From Lacibacter sediminis (GTDB lineage Bacteria > Bacteroidota > Bacteroidia > Chitinophagales > Chitinophagaceae): 64,000 bases of DNA. The stretch is taken from contig NZ_CP060007.1 of NCBI RefSeq assembly GCF_014168535.1, forward strand, positions 3,472,001-3,536,000, written 5' to 3'. The stretch's first letter is position 1. Each line of letters opens with the position of its first letter. Below are positions 37,101 through 43,920 of the stretch, in pieces. The notes beneath the pieces were generated by a model that saw only the letters and a list, made by a program, of their open reading frames with translations, did not search any database and was not told the origin of the DNA. The position numbers were made by a program, and so were the translations under genes.

Positions 37101-38568
37101 CATCGGCAAGGAACGATCCTGTTACATCAAAGGCGGTAATGTCGGCCTGGGTTGTACTTACAGATACAAGGTTATAGTTGCCCGCATCTGCACCACTCAG
37201 TGTTGCTCCTGTTAACGTCACTGTTTTATTTACACCTACATTCTTCGTATCGAACGTTGCTGTGCCGCCAACAAGACTTACAACATCATTCGGGAAGATC
37301 ACTGCCACACTACGTGAACCGGTGGTTACCACCGCCGCTGTTGTTGCATCATAAACTTTATCATCGGCAAGGAACGATCCTGTTACATCAAAGGCGGTGA
37401 CTGTTAAAATAGCCTCAGCACTTGTTGCGGAAGGGGAACAATCGCCACTTACCAAAACACGATATTTTATACCGCTCATGGCAACTGTTGGTTTTGACAA
37501 ACCTAAGGTTGCCGTAGTTGCTCCAGAATAAATACCACCATCAATGATATTAGTAAAAGGAGCAGCTCCAATTTTTTGCTGCCATTGGTAAGTTAATGTG
37601 CCTGAACCAGCACCAACGACTGTGAACGACGTAGCCGAACCATAAGTAATAATAGAATTTTGAGGTTGCGTACTAATTGTAGTTGATGCATTTACAATAA
37701 CGCTCGGCTGACTTCCAGGATTAAGTACAGTTCCTATATCTGGATATTTAGTACCCGAAAAATTGGCTCCTACCCATGCCTCAGTTGCCCATAAATAAGG
37801 ATTTACAGGGGAGGGTGGGGCGTTGGCAGTAAAAGTTATAAATACAGATTCAGTTGGATCAATTCTATTAGCATTATTGTTATTCCCGTCAGCATCAAAT
37901 TCAATAAATCCCGGCGTACTCAAACTTACAGTCCAATCGAGAGAGTTATCTGTAATTGTTATGCCAGTAAATCCTAATGGGATAGCAATTCTAACGGAGC
38001 CCAATCTTGCATTCTGACCCGAAGGAGTTTCGCCGGGGCCAGTAGAAGTATTGTTAGAAATAGTAATCGTATAAGAGCCAGTCGTTCCAGCACAAACAGA
38101 AGAAGGAGTACTTGTAATAGACGCACTAAAGAACAATGCATCTGTAAATGTGGTAACAGCAACGAGCCCCGAACTTTGGCCGGTAGCTGTAAGCGTAAAA
38201 GTAACACCGAGATGATTTTCCTTGATAAGAAATTCCTTACTGTATATTTTGCCATCAGCATCAGCTACCGCAACCAAATCATGGGGAAGCAAACAAGTTG
38301 CGGGCTTCGGATCTTCCTCAACGTCTAAGGTTACCGTTTCTCCGGGTTGCCAGCCTGTACCAGTAATTACAACTGTATCCCCGGGTTGATAATCCGGCTT
38401 ATCCGTTGTCACCGTTGCCTGCCCCACAACCCCACTCATCATCGCCACACTCATCACGAGCATCGCAAAACGCAGCAGTATTTTTTTAGATGGTAACAAA
38501 AAATAAAAAGGAGTTAGCAATGCGGTAGTAGCACGCTGATTAACTGACAAGGAAAGCAGTTGTGGCAT
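31141..38568 (-). CDS. Giant T9SS-exported YDG-repeat protein (adhesin-like)
   Basis: About 2,475 aa from the ATG giving MPQLLSLSVNQRATTALL; the frame extends upstream to 38670. A long N-terminus with a hydrophobic signal-like segment ends GVVGQA, followed by a beta-sandwich (KPDYQPGDTVVITGTGW), a CHU_C/Ig-like region (TYQWQQ, ~residue 300), then 17 identical 87-residue YDG-type units (about 391-1870; each with DKVYDATT and GADAGNYNL), one diverged unit (DKIYDGNT ... GTDAANYNL), further beta domains, and a type IX sorting domain at the end (LGNPSLTTFRLQLQ, YTQGTYFAEVTQG). Surface exported; adhesion or matrix role is an inference. Monocistronic with a terminator. Confidence 0.88.
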   Translation of the reverse strand: MPQLLSLSVNQRATTALLTPFYFLLPSKKILLRFAMLVMSVAMMSGVVGQATVTTDKPDYQPGDTVVITGTGWQPGETVTLDVEEDPKPATCLLPHDLVAVADADGKIYSKEFLIKENHLGVTFTLTATGQSSGLVAVTTFTDALFFSASITSTPSSVCAGTTGSYTITISNNTSTGPGETPSGQNARLGSVRIAIPLGFTGITITDNSLDWTVSLSTPGFIEFDADGNNNNANRIDPTESVFITFTANAPPSPVNPYLWATEAWVGANFSGTKYPDIGTVLNPGSQPSVIVNASTTISTQPQNSIITYGSATSFTVVGAGSGTLTYQWQQKIGAAPFTNIIDGGIYSGATTATLGLSKPTVAMSGIKYRVLVSGDCSPSATSAEAILTVTAFDVTGSFLADDKVYDATTAAVVTTGSRSVAVIFPNDVVSLVGGTATFDTKNVGVNKTVTLTGATLSGADAGNYNLVSVSTTQADITAFDVTGSFLADDKVYDATTAAVVTTGSRSVAVIFPNDVVSLVGGTATFDTKNVGVNKTVTLTGATLSGADAGNYNLVSVSTTQADITAFDVTGSFLADDKVYDATTAAVVTTGSRSVAVIFPNDVVSLVGGTATFDTKNVGVNKTVTLTGATLSGADAGNYNLVSVSTTQADITAFDVTGSFLADDKVYDATTAAVVTTGSRSVAVIFPNDVVSLVGGTATFDTKNVGVNKTVTLTGATLSGADAGNYNLVSVSTTQADITAFDVTGSFLADDKVYDATTAAVVTTGSRSVAVIFPNDVVSLVGGTATFDTKNVGVNKTVTLTGATLSGADAGNYNLVSVSTTQADITAFDVTGSFLADDKVYDATTAAVVTTGSRSVAVIFPNDVVSLVGGTATFDTKNVGVNKTVTLTGATLSGADAGNYNLVSVSTTQADITAFDVTGSFLADDKVYDATTAAVVTTGSRSVAVIFPNDVVSLVGGTATFDTKNVGVNKTVTLTGATLSGADAGNYNLVSVSTTQADITAFDVTGSFLADDKVYDATTAAVVTTGSRSVAVIFPNDVVSLVGGTATFDTKNVGVNKTVTLTGATLSGADAGNYNLVSVSTTQADITAFDVTGSFLADDKVYDATTAAVVTTGSRSVAVIFPNDVVSLVGGTATFDTKNVGVNKTVTLTGATLSGADAGNYNLVSVSTTQADITAFDVTGSFLADDKVYDATTAAVVTTGSRSVAVIFPNDVVSLVGGTATFDTKNVGVNKTVTLTGATLSGADAGNYNLVSVSTTQADITAFDVTGSFLADDKVYDATTAAVVTTGSRSVAVIFPNDVVSLVGGTATFDTKNVGVNKTVTLTGATLSGADAGNYNLVSVSTTQADITAFDVTGSFLADDKVYDATTAAVVTTGSRSVAVIFPNDVVSLVGGTATFDTKNVGVNKTVTLTGATLSGADAGNYNLVSVSTTQADITAFDVTGSFLADDKVYDATTAAVVTTGSRSVAVIFPNDVVSLVGGTATFDTKNVGVNKTVTLTGATLSGADAGNYNLVSVSTTQADITAFDVTGSFLADDKVYDATTAAVVTTGSRSVAVIFPNDVVSLVGGTATFDTKNVGVNKTVTLTGATLSGADAGNYNLVSVSTTQADITAFDVTGSFLADDKVYDATTAAVVTTGSRSVAVIFPNDVVSLVGGTATFDTKNVGVNKTVTLTGATLSGADAGNYNLVSVSTTQADITAFDVTGSFLADDKVYDATTAAVVTTGSRSVAVIFPNDVVSLVGGTATFDTKNVGVNKTVTLTGATLSGADAGNYNLVSVSTTQADITAFDVTGSFLADDKVYDATTAAVVTTGSRSVAVIFPNDVVSLVGGTATFDTKNVGVNKTVTLTGATLSGADAGNYNLVSVSTTQADITVRDITVTANGIDKIYDGNTIATVNLFTNKISGDVVTASYTTANFANANVGTWVINVSGIEIGGTDAANYNLVNTTATTSATILLASTTTTLITSAPSVRYMDNLTMTARVTPLNTGSSLTGSVHFWIGATLASATDYGSATVVPIPGSPDGSVEATLIKQVTNLPAGYTVYAVFTSSNANYDGSSGTKPLTVVARDADPYDAKGFYTGDVFAWTTGPNSSRGTVTMTAMIKDKNDPKGDVRGAKVTFCYVNNGVWSPIPSAKDIPVGLVDINDGSLGFASAIVQFDIGSQNAANYQIGVLVTGAYTNEDLINCGLSQVIVSVSKPIPGGFICGGSRLVNPATSNLSAGYIKGAPGLCTDYQFDVQYTKSGTNPKGKVKIMINSYYTRDGILDSKLHTYIVTTNAIASMNVVAPTGTFSAKANLVEQFDGYVEAIEGGSTFQMTAYQNGCDQKLAITLYRKAGGIWFSNSWDGVKTIQQPVAAGSKVYVGGAVPCSLNSVKIENSTITDAPLIRSTFNQAFDAFNVKVLGNPSLTTFRLQLQSNNMQEKFTVKVVDVNGRLIEVKQNLYAGQVIELGSKYTQGTYFAEVTQGANRKLVKLVKISRD
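32960..37396 (-). repeat. 17-copy perfect tandem array, 261-bp unit (87-aa YDG domain)
   Basis: Exactly 17 units of 261 bp (4,437 bp). Translation of every copy is identical in the coding frame and also in the antisense frame, so there are essentially no silent differences. Periodicity ends in the array boundaries: plus-strand 32960 (shared GTAATGTCGG) and 37396, after which the sequence diverges (GTGACTG instead of GTAATGTC). Each unit starts AFDVTGSFLADDKVYDATT-like and ends TTQADIT. Exact copy number needs long reads. Confidence 0.95.
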
Positions 38569-38896
38569 AAAAAGGGGTTTAATGTGGACGGCTCGCAAAG
38601 AAAATATGGACTCTTGGGTGGCTTTGGAAGGAATGGAAATAGACACAAACACATAGAACAAACTATGCAATGCACTATAAATTAATGTTCAATCTTAACT
38701 GGTAAATGGAATGTTTCAGAGGATTGGGACCGACGGATCAACATGTCTTTTGAGGAAGACTTCCTGTAACAAGACAGTGAAAGTAGCAGAAATAAGATAC
38801 TCATACAACATTCATAACAGATTTATTTTGCTGCAATATGTCCCCTGCAAACATTGAAAAGCATTAAAAGCCAGATTCTTCAATATACATATCACT

Positions 38897-38904
38897 TAGC
38901 TTTG
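38897..38904 (+). promoter_or_regulatory. -7 element for the Lhr-type helicase
   Basis: TAGCTTTG, exact TAnnTTTG, 11 bp before the ATG at 38916. No clear -33 TTG. Confidence 0.45.
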
Positions 38905-38915
38905 TCTACCACTTT

Positions 38916-41480
38916 ATGCAGCTTCACCTCAGCCCCGGCTATCAACGCATCGCTTCCTGGCTTTCGGCCAAAGGATTACACCCCTTTGCGTTCCAGGAAG
39001 AGGCATGGCAGCATATTGCTGCGGGCAAGAGCGGATTGGTGAATGCACCAACCGGCTGCGGCAAAACCTTTTCTGTTTTTCTGGGTTCGCTCATCCGTTT
39101 CATCAATCAACACCCGGAAGATTATCAAACAAAAACAAAGAGCGGCTTGCAATTGATCTGGATCACACCGCTACGTGCGTTGGCAAAAGATATTGGCCGT
39201 GCAATGGAAGAAGCGATCGGCGAACTTGGTATGAACTGGAGCGTTGGCATCCGCAATGGCGATACGACCACTGCCGAACGTGCCCGGCAAAAAAAACAAT
39301 TACCGGAAGTACTGATCATCACACCGGAAAGTCTGCATTTATTTCTTGCTTCGAAAGGTTATGCTGATGCATTTAAAACGGTGCAGGTGATTGCGATTGA
39401 TGAGTGGCATGAATTGATGGGAAGTAAACGTGGTGTGCAGGTGGAATTAGCGATAAGCAGAATTGTGAATGGTCAATGGTCAATGGTGAATAAGAAGCCG
39501 ATGATATGGGGAATCTCTGCTACTATTGGCAATCTCGAAGAAGCGAAAGAAGTATTGCTGTCGCCTTTGAGTGAAGAAGGCGTTATCGTGAAAGCACATA
39601 TGAAAAAACAGATTGAAATAGAATCTGTGTTGCCTGATGAGATCGAAAATTATCCATGGGCAGGTCATCTTGGTATTAAACTCATACACAAAGTTATTCC
39701 GATTATAGAACAGAGTACCACTACCCTCATCTTCATCAACACCAGAGGTATGAGTGAGCGATGGTACCAGGAATTACTGAATCATGCACCTGAACTTGCC
39801 GGAGCCATTGCTTTGCATCATGGAAGTATTGAACAGGAATTGCGTTTGTGGGTGGAGGAAGCTTTGCATACGGCCAAACTGAAAGCAGTGGTGTGCACTG
39901 CATCGCTTGATCTTGGTGTTGATTTTCGTCCGGTCGAGACCGTTATACAGGTTGGTTCGCCCAAAGGTGTGTCAAGATTTTTACAACGTGCAGGAAGAAG
40001 CGGCCATAGCCCCGATGCAGTCAGCAAAATCTATTTTCTGCCAACACATTCACTTGAACTGGTAGAAGCAGCTGCATTAAAGAATGCCATCGATGAAAAT
40101 TTAATTGAAAGCAAAGAACCCATGTTGCTTTGTTTTGATGTGTTGATCCAGTATTTAAATACGCTCGCTATTTCAGATGGATTTAAACCGGAAGAAATTT
40201 TCAAGGAAATTAAAAGCACGTATTGCTTTCGTGATCTGAATGAAAATGAATGGCATGAAGTTTTACAATTTTTAGTGGAAGGCGGCAAAGCATTGCATCA
40301 ATATGATGATTACAAAAAGATCGAGGTCATTGATGGTGTGTACAGAATTCAAAACAGGCGTTTAGCCATGCGTCACCGTATGAACATTGGTACTATTGTA
40401 AGCGATGCCATGATGAAAGTAAAGATGGTGAGTGGTGGTTATGTGGGTGTAATTGAAGAATATTTTATCACAAGACTGGAACCAGGTGATTCATTTACTC
40501 TCGCAGGAAGAAATTTGGAATTGGTACAGATCAAAGACATGACGGCTTTTGTAAAAAAATCAACATCAAAAAAAACAATTGTACCGAGCTGGAATGGTGG
40601 TCGTATGAGTTTAACCGCCAACCTCGGAAAAAAATTAAGAGAAACGTTTAATGAAGTTTCTGAATTGGAGCATTCAACTATTCAGAAAACTAAAAAGAAA
40701 AAAAATACTGCATCACTAACAGGGGCAGACAACGCTGAAACGTGGGCCGACCCTGCTCCTGAACTCATTCATCTTTCATCGCTCTTTCAACTGCAAAAAG
40801 AATTATCACATATCCCCAAAGATGATGAACTGTTGATCGAGCAACATGAAAGTAAAGACGGTTATCATTTGCTGGTTTATCCTTTCGAAGGCAGGCAGGT
40901 ACACGAAGCGATGAGTGCCATTCTTGCTTACCGTATTGGCAAAATTGCTCCGCTTACTTTCTCCATCGCTATGAATGATTATGGATTTGAATTGCTATGT
41001 GATCAACCAATACCTGTTGATGATACCAATGCAAGCGATCTGTTCACACTCGACTATCTTACACAGGATATTCAACGAAGTGTGAACTCAACTGAAATGG
41101 CCAGACGAAAGTTTCGGGATATCGCCGTGATCGGTGGACTGATCATTCAATCATCACCAGGTGAACAAAAGAAAGCCCGTCATCTGCAGGCATCAGCAAG
41201 TTTATTGTTCAATGTATTCAGCGAATACGATCCGAAAAACGTGTTGCTTCGCCAGGCATACCAGGAAGTGTTTGATCAGCAGATGGAAGAAGTGCGGTTG
41301 CGAAATGCATTCAACCGTATCCGGCAGAGCAAGATCATTCTAACATTTCCAAAACGGTTTACGCCGCTCTCCTTCCCCATTATTGCTGATGGATTGAACC
41401 GCAATAATCTCTCGAGTGAAAAACTGGAAGACCGCATCAGGCGTATGCAGGCGCAGTTGAATAATGCATGGTCGTCTTAA
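38916..41480 (+). CDS. Lhr-type DEXH helicase (ligase-associated DNA damage response)
   Basis: 854 aa, SF2 helicase. Walker A APTGCGKT (residues 44-51), DEWHELMGSKRG (motif II), SATIGN (motif III), helicase C-domain with SLDLGVDFRPVETVIQVGSPKGVSRFLQRAGRSGH, followed by the Lhr winged-helix and DEAD-assoc regions. The family in bacteria sits in an operon with ATP-dependent DNA ligase, an exonuclease and the PdeM phosphoesterase; here only PdeM is nearby. A loop after motif II is encoded by a simple repeat tract (39464-39493; see findings). Confidence 0.9.
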   Translation: MQLHLSPGYQRIASWLSAKGLHPFAFQEEAWQHIAAGKSGLVNAPTGCGKTFSVFLGSLIRFINQHPEDYQTKTKSGLQLIWITPLRALAKDIGRAMEEAIGELGMNWSVGIRNGDTTTAERARQKKQLPEVLIITPESLHLFLASKGYADAFKTVQVIAIDEWHELMGSKRGVQVELAISRIVNGQWSMVNKKPMIWGISATIGNLEEAKEVLLSPLSEEGVIVKAHMKKQIEIESVLPDEIENYPWAGHLGIKLIHKVIPIIEQSTTTLIFINTRGMSERWYQELLNHAPELAGAIALHHGSIEQELRLWVEEALHTAKLKAVVCTASLDLGVDFRPVETVIQVGSPKGVSRFLQRAGRSGHSPDAVSKIYFLPTHSLELVEAAALKNAIDENLIESKEPMLLCFDVLIQYLNTLAISDGFKPEEIFKEIKSTYCFRDLNENEWHEVLQFLVEGGKALHQYDDYKKIEVIDGVYRIQNRRLAMRHRMNIGTIVSDAMMKVKMVSGGYVGVIEEYFITRLEPGDSFTLAGRNLELVQIKDMTAFVKKSTSKKTIVPSWNGGRMSLTANLGKKLRETFNEVSELEHSTIQKTKKKKNTASLTGADNAETWADPAPELIHLSSLFQLQKELSHIPKDDELLIEQHESKDGYHLLVYPFEGRQVHEAMSAILAYRIGKIAPLTFSIAMNDYGFELLCDQPIPVDDTNASDLFTLDYLTQDIQRSVNSTEMARRKFRDIAVIGGLIIQSSPGEQKKARHLQASASLLFNVFSEYDPKNVLLRQAYQEVFDQQMEEVRLRNAFNRIRQSKIILTFPKRFTPLSFPIIADGLNRNNLSSEKLEDRIRRMQAQLNNAWSS

Positions 41481-41578
41481 TTCCAATGCTGAAAAAAATG
41501 ATCACAATTTTCCTCGCCGTGTAAATCTGTCATTGAAACCAAATCATTTTCTTATTACATTTATCAAAACAACAAGCA

Positions 41579-42076
41579 ATGATCAAAAAGATCCTTTACG
41601 TTCTTATCGCCGCACTGGTGATCATCCAGTTCATCCGTCCAAAACAAAACGTGTCAGCAGGACCATTTACCAATGATGTAAATACCAAATTTGCTGTGAA
41701 TGATAATGTGGCTTCCATCTTAAAACAATCCTGTTACGATTGCCACAGCAACAATACTGTTTACCCCTGGTATGCCAATGTGCAACCGGTTACCTGGTGG
41801 TTGCAGGATCATGTGAATGAAGGAAAAAAAGAATTGAATTTTTCTGAGTTTGCAACTTATACAGCCAAACGTCAGCGGAAAAAATTCAATGAGATCATGG
41901 ATGAAGTGAAAGAAGGAAAAATGCCTTTGCCGAGTTACACATGGATCCACAAAAAAGCAATACTCACCGCCGAACAAAAGGCAGCATTGTATAAATGGTG
42001 CGAAGAAAGTCTTGCTACACTTCCACCAGCAGAACCTTCGCAACAATCGGATAATAATAAAACTTCTGCAAAATAA
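41579..42076 (+). CDS. Haem-binding domain protein (CxxCH, membrane-anchored)
   Basis: 165 aa. N-terminal hydrophobic anchor (~4-19), then a c-type haem motif SCYDCHSNNT (Cys52, Cys55, His56) and the YPWYANVQPVTWWLQDHV...KMPLPSYTWIHKKA pattern of the Haem_bd family (DUF3365/PF14376-like). Covalent haem attachment predicted in the periplasm. Lies 98 bp downstream of the helicase and 115 bp before PdeM, breaking the usual DNA-repair group. Followed by a terminator. Confidence 0.85.
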   Translation: MIKKILYVLIAALVIIQFIRPKQNVSAGPFTNDVNTKFAVNDNVASILKQSCYDCHSNNTVYPWYANVQPVTWWLQDHVNEGKKELNFSEFATYTAKRQRKKFNEIMDEVKEGKMPLPSYTWIHKKAILTAEQKAALYKWCEESLATLPPAEPSQQSDNNKTSAK

Positions 42077-42077
42077 A

Positions 42078-42103
42078 CAAAGCCCCTTGAGGGGCTTTGT
42101 TGT
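42078..42103 (+). terminator. Terminator after the haem-binding gene
   Basis: CAAAGCCCC-TTGA-GGGGCTTTG, perfect 9-bp stem (42078-42099) plus TTGTT. Immediately follows the stop codon. Confidence 0.82.
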
Positions 42104-42191
42104 TCTATGCTGTTCAACGTTTTCGTTGTTTTAAAAATAAATCATTTCAGCTTACTGTTTGCACAAAATCCACGGCATACATTTGCAGGCC

Positions 42192-42857
42192 ATGACGCAA
42201 CAACCTCATCGTTTCCATCTCAAACAACAAACGCTCTGGCTCTCGCCGGAACGCTGTATGTTTTGGGAAGAGGATAAGTCGCTGATCGTGTCTGATATTC
42301 ATTTAGGCAAGAGCGGTCATTTCCGCAAAGCCGGCATTGGCATTCCCCAAACTGTATTTAAAGAAGATCTGCAACGATTAATAGCACAGGTGCAATTCTT
42401 TAAACCGGAAAGGTTAATTGTAGTGGGTGATTTTTCGCATAGTAATATGAACAACGAACTAAAGTTATTTGAGAAGTGGCGAAAGGATCTGTCGCAATTG
42501 CCTATTCATTTGGTAAAGGGCAATCATGATATTCTTGGTAATGATTGGTACACTTCACATGATATTACCATTCATCATGAGCAACTTCATACTGCTCCTT
42601 TTACATTCATGCATGAGTTGCCTGCTGATGCTGCTAATTTCCCGGATGATGATTATGTATTCACAGGACATGTTCACCCTGGTATACGTATCGGCGGATT
42701 AGGCAGACAGTCATTACATTTTCCCTGTTTTTATTTTGCCAGGAAACATGCTGTGCTGCCCGCCTTTGGACGTTTCACCGGTTTATATCCTGTTCGTCCA
42801 AAGAAAAAAGATAAAGTATTTGCCATTGCCGATAAAAAGGTTCTGGAACTGCAATAA
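42192..42857 (+). CDS. pdeM: Ligase-associated DNA-damage-response phosphoesterase PdeM-type
   Basis: 221 aa from ATG at 42192 (the frame could begin 11 codons earlier). Calcineurin-like metallophosphoesterase motifs in order: DIHLGK, GDFSHSN, KGNHD, GHVHPG. The family is the PdeM endonuclease associated with Lhr helicase and ligase. Downstream HDAC-family gene overlaps no coding sequence but may start right after the TAA. Confidence 0.88.
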   Translation: MTQQPHRFHLKQQTLWLSPERCMFWEEDKSLIVSDIHLGKSGHFRKAGIGIPQTVFKEDLQRLIAQVQFFKPERLIVVGDFSHSNMNNELKLFEKWRKDLSQLPIHLVKGNHDILGNDWYTSHDITIHHEQLHTAPFTFMHELPADAANFPDDDYVFTGHVHPGIRIGGLGRQSLHFPCFYFARKHAVLPAFGRFTGLYPVRPKKKDKVFAIADKKVLELQ

Positions 42858-42889
42858 AACTAAACAGTATCACAAATAAATTATTACAT

Positions 42890-43789
42890 ATTGCCCATGC
42901 CCCTATCTATGCACATCCGTTACCGGAAGGGCATCGCTTCCCGATGTTAAAATATGAATTGATACCTGAGCAATTGCTGCATGAAGGAAGTATTGCACAA
43001 CATAATTTATTTACACCTGAATTATGTACGGATGAAATTGTTTTGCTGACGCATACGGAAGAATATCTTACCAAACTGAAAGAACAAACGCTTTCAGCAA
43101 AAGAGCAGCGACATATCGGCTTTCCTCAATCACTTGCATTAACCGAACGTGAATTGATCATCACTCAAGGAACAATTGATTGCTGCACCTATGCAATCGA
43201 GAACGGAGTTGCAATGAATGTTGCGGGTGGAACTCATCATGCGTTCGCTGACCGTGGTGAAGGATTTTGTTTGCTGAATGATTTTGCAACAGCAGCCAAT
43301 TATTTACTCCATCAGCAAAAAACAAAACAAATTCTGATTGTTGATCTTGATGTACACCAGGGAAATGGTACAGCGAAATTGTTTGAACAGAATGAAAAGG
43401 TATTTACGTTCAGTATGCATGGCGCACACAATTATCCTTTTCACAAAGAAACGAGTGATCTTGACATTGGGTTGAAAGATGGAACGGATGACAGCATTTA
43501 TCTTCCATTGCTGAAGAACACACTCGATATGCTCATCAACAAAGTGAAACCTGAGTTTGTGTTTTACTTATCCGGTGTTGATATTCTTGAGACCGATAAA
43601 TTCGGCAAACTGAAAGTGAGCATGCAAGGTTGTAAACAACGGGATGAAATAGTATTCAGTAAACTGCAAAAGCACAACATCCCCTGCACAGTTGCAATGG
43701 GCGGCGGTTATTCAGCCGATGTAAAAATTATTGTGGAAGCACATTGTAACACGTTTCGTGTGGCGAAAGATGTGTTTGGATTGAATTAA
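42890..43789 (+). CDS. Histone deacetylase family protein, unusual start
   Basis: The first ATG in frame is 42944 (281 aa), but the conserved N-terminus of this family (IAHAPIYAHPLPEGHRFP-like) reads in frame upstream, from about 42887. The frame is open from 42836, with no ATG, GTG or TTG before 42944; candidates are ATT 42890, ATC 42869, ATA 42854. HDAC features: GGTHHAFADRGEGFC, VDLDVHQGNG, MHGAHNYPF, ATVAMGGGYS-like end (TVAMGGGYS). Zn-dependent deacetylase of acetylated amines or acetoin-like substrates. Start coordinate is uncertain; see findings. Confidence 0.75.
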   Translation: MAHAPIYAHPLPEGHRFPMLKYELIPEQLLHEGSIAQHNLFTPELCTDEIVLLTHTEEYLTKLKEQTLSAKEQRHIGFPQSLALTERELIITQGTIDCCTYAIENGVAMNVAGGTHHAFADRGEGFCLLNDFATAANYLLHQQKTKQILIVDLDVHQGNGTAKLFEQNEKVFTFSMHGAHNYPFHKETSDLDIGLKDGTDDSIYLPLLKNTLDMLINKVKPEFVFYLSGVDILETDKFGKLKVSMQGCKQRDEIVFSKLQKHNIPCTVAMGGGYSADVKIIVEAHCNTFRVAKDVFGLN

Positions 43790-43799
43790 TTAAAGGCAC

Positions 43800-43920
43800 A
43801 AGGTTCAAGGTTCAAGGAACAAGAATAAAAGCCAAAATACAAAATCCAAATTCCACCAGGTACAATCATTCTGCGCTAACCACGAATTACCAACTTAAAA
43901 CTTAGAACTAAGAACTTACG
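43800..43920. repeat. Simple-sequence tracts (AAGGTTC, AACTTA types)
   Basis: Between the HDAC and DUF5916 genes: AAGGTTCAAGGTTCAAGGAAC (43800 onward), GCCAAAATACAAAATCC (43831 onward) and AACTTAAAACTTAGAACT type (43892 onward). The last reaches the DUF5916 stop codon. Compare tracts inside coding genes at 11531-11567, 11738-11770 and 39464-39493. Confidence 0.6.

Noticed and set aside
32960..37396. CRISPR-like array
   Set aside because: The 261-bp units are contiguous, with no spacers and a continuous coding frame of a secreted protein.
32976..37400. Seventeen identical 82-codon plus-strand open frames across the repeat array
   Set aside because: They are antisense shadows of the YDG units: same 261-bp period, low-complexity Leu/His/Gln composition, no promoter or start signal of their own. 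They only serve as evidence that the units are identical in DNA.
43800..43920. Possible mobile element remnant
   Set aside because: Only short simple repeats, no terminal inverted repeats or transposase fragments; treated as simple-sequence tract.
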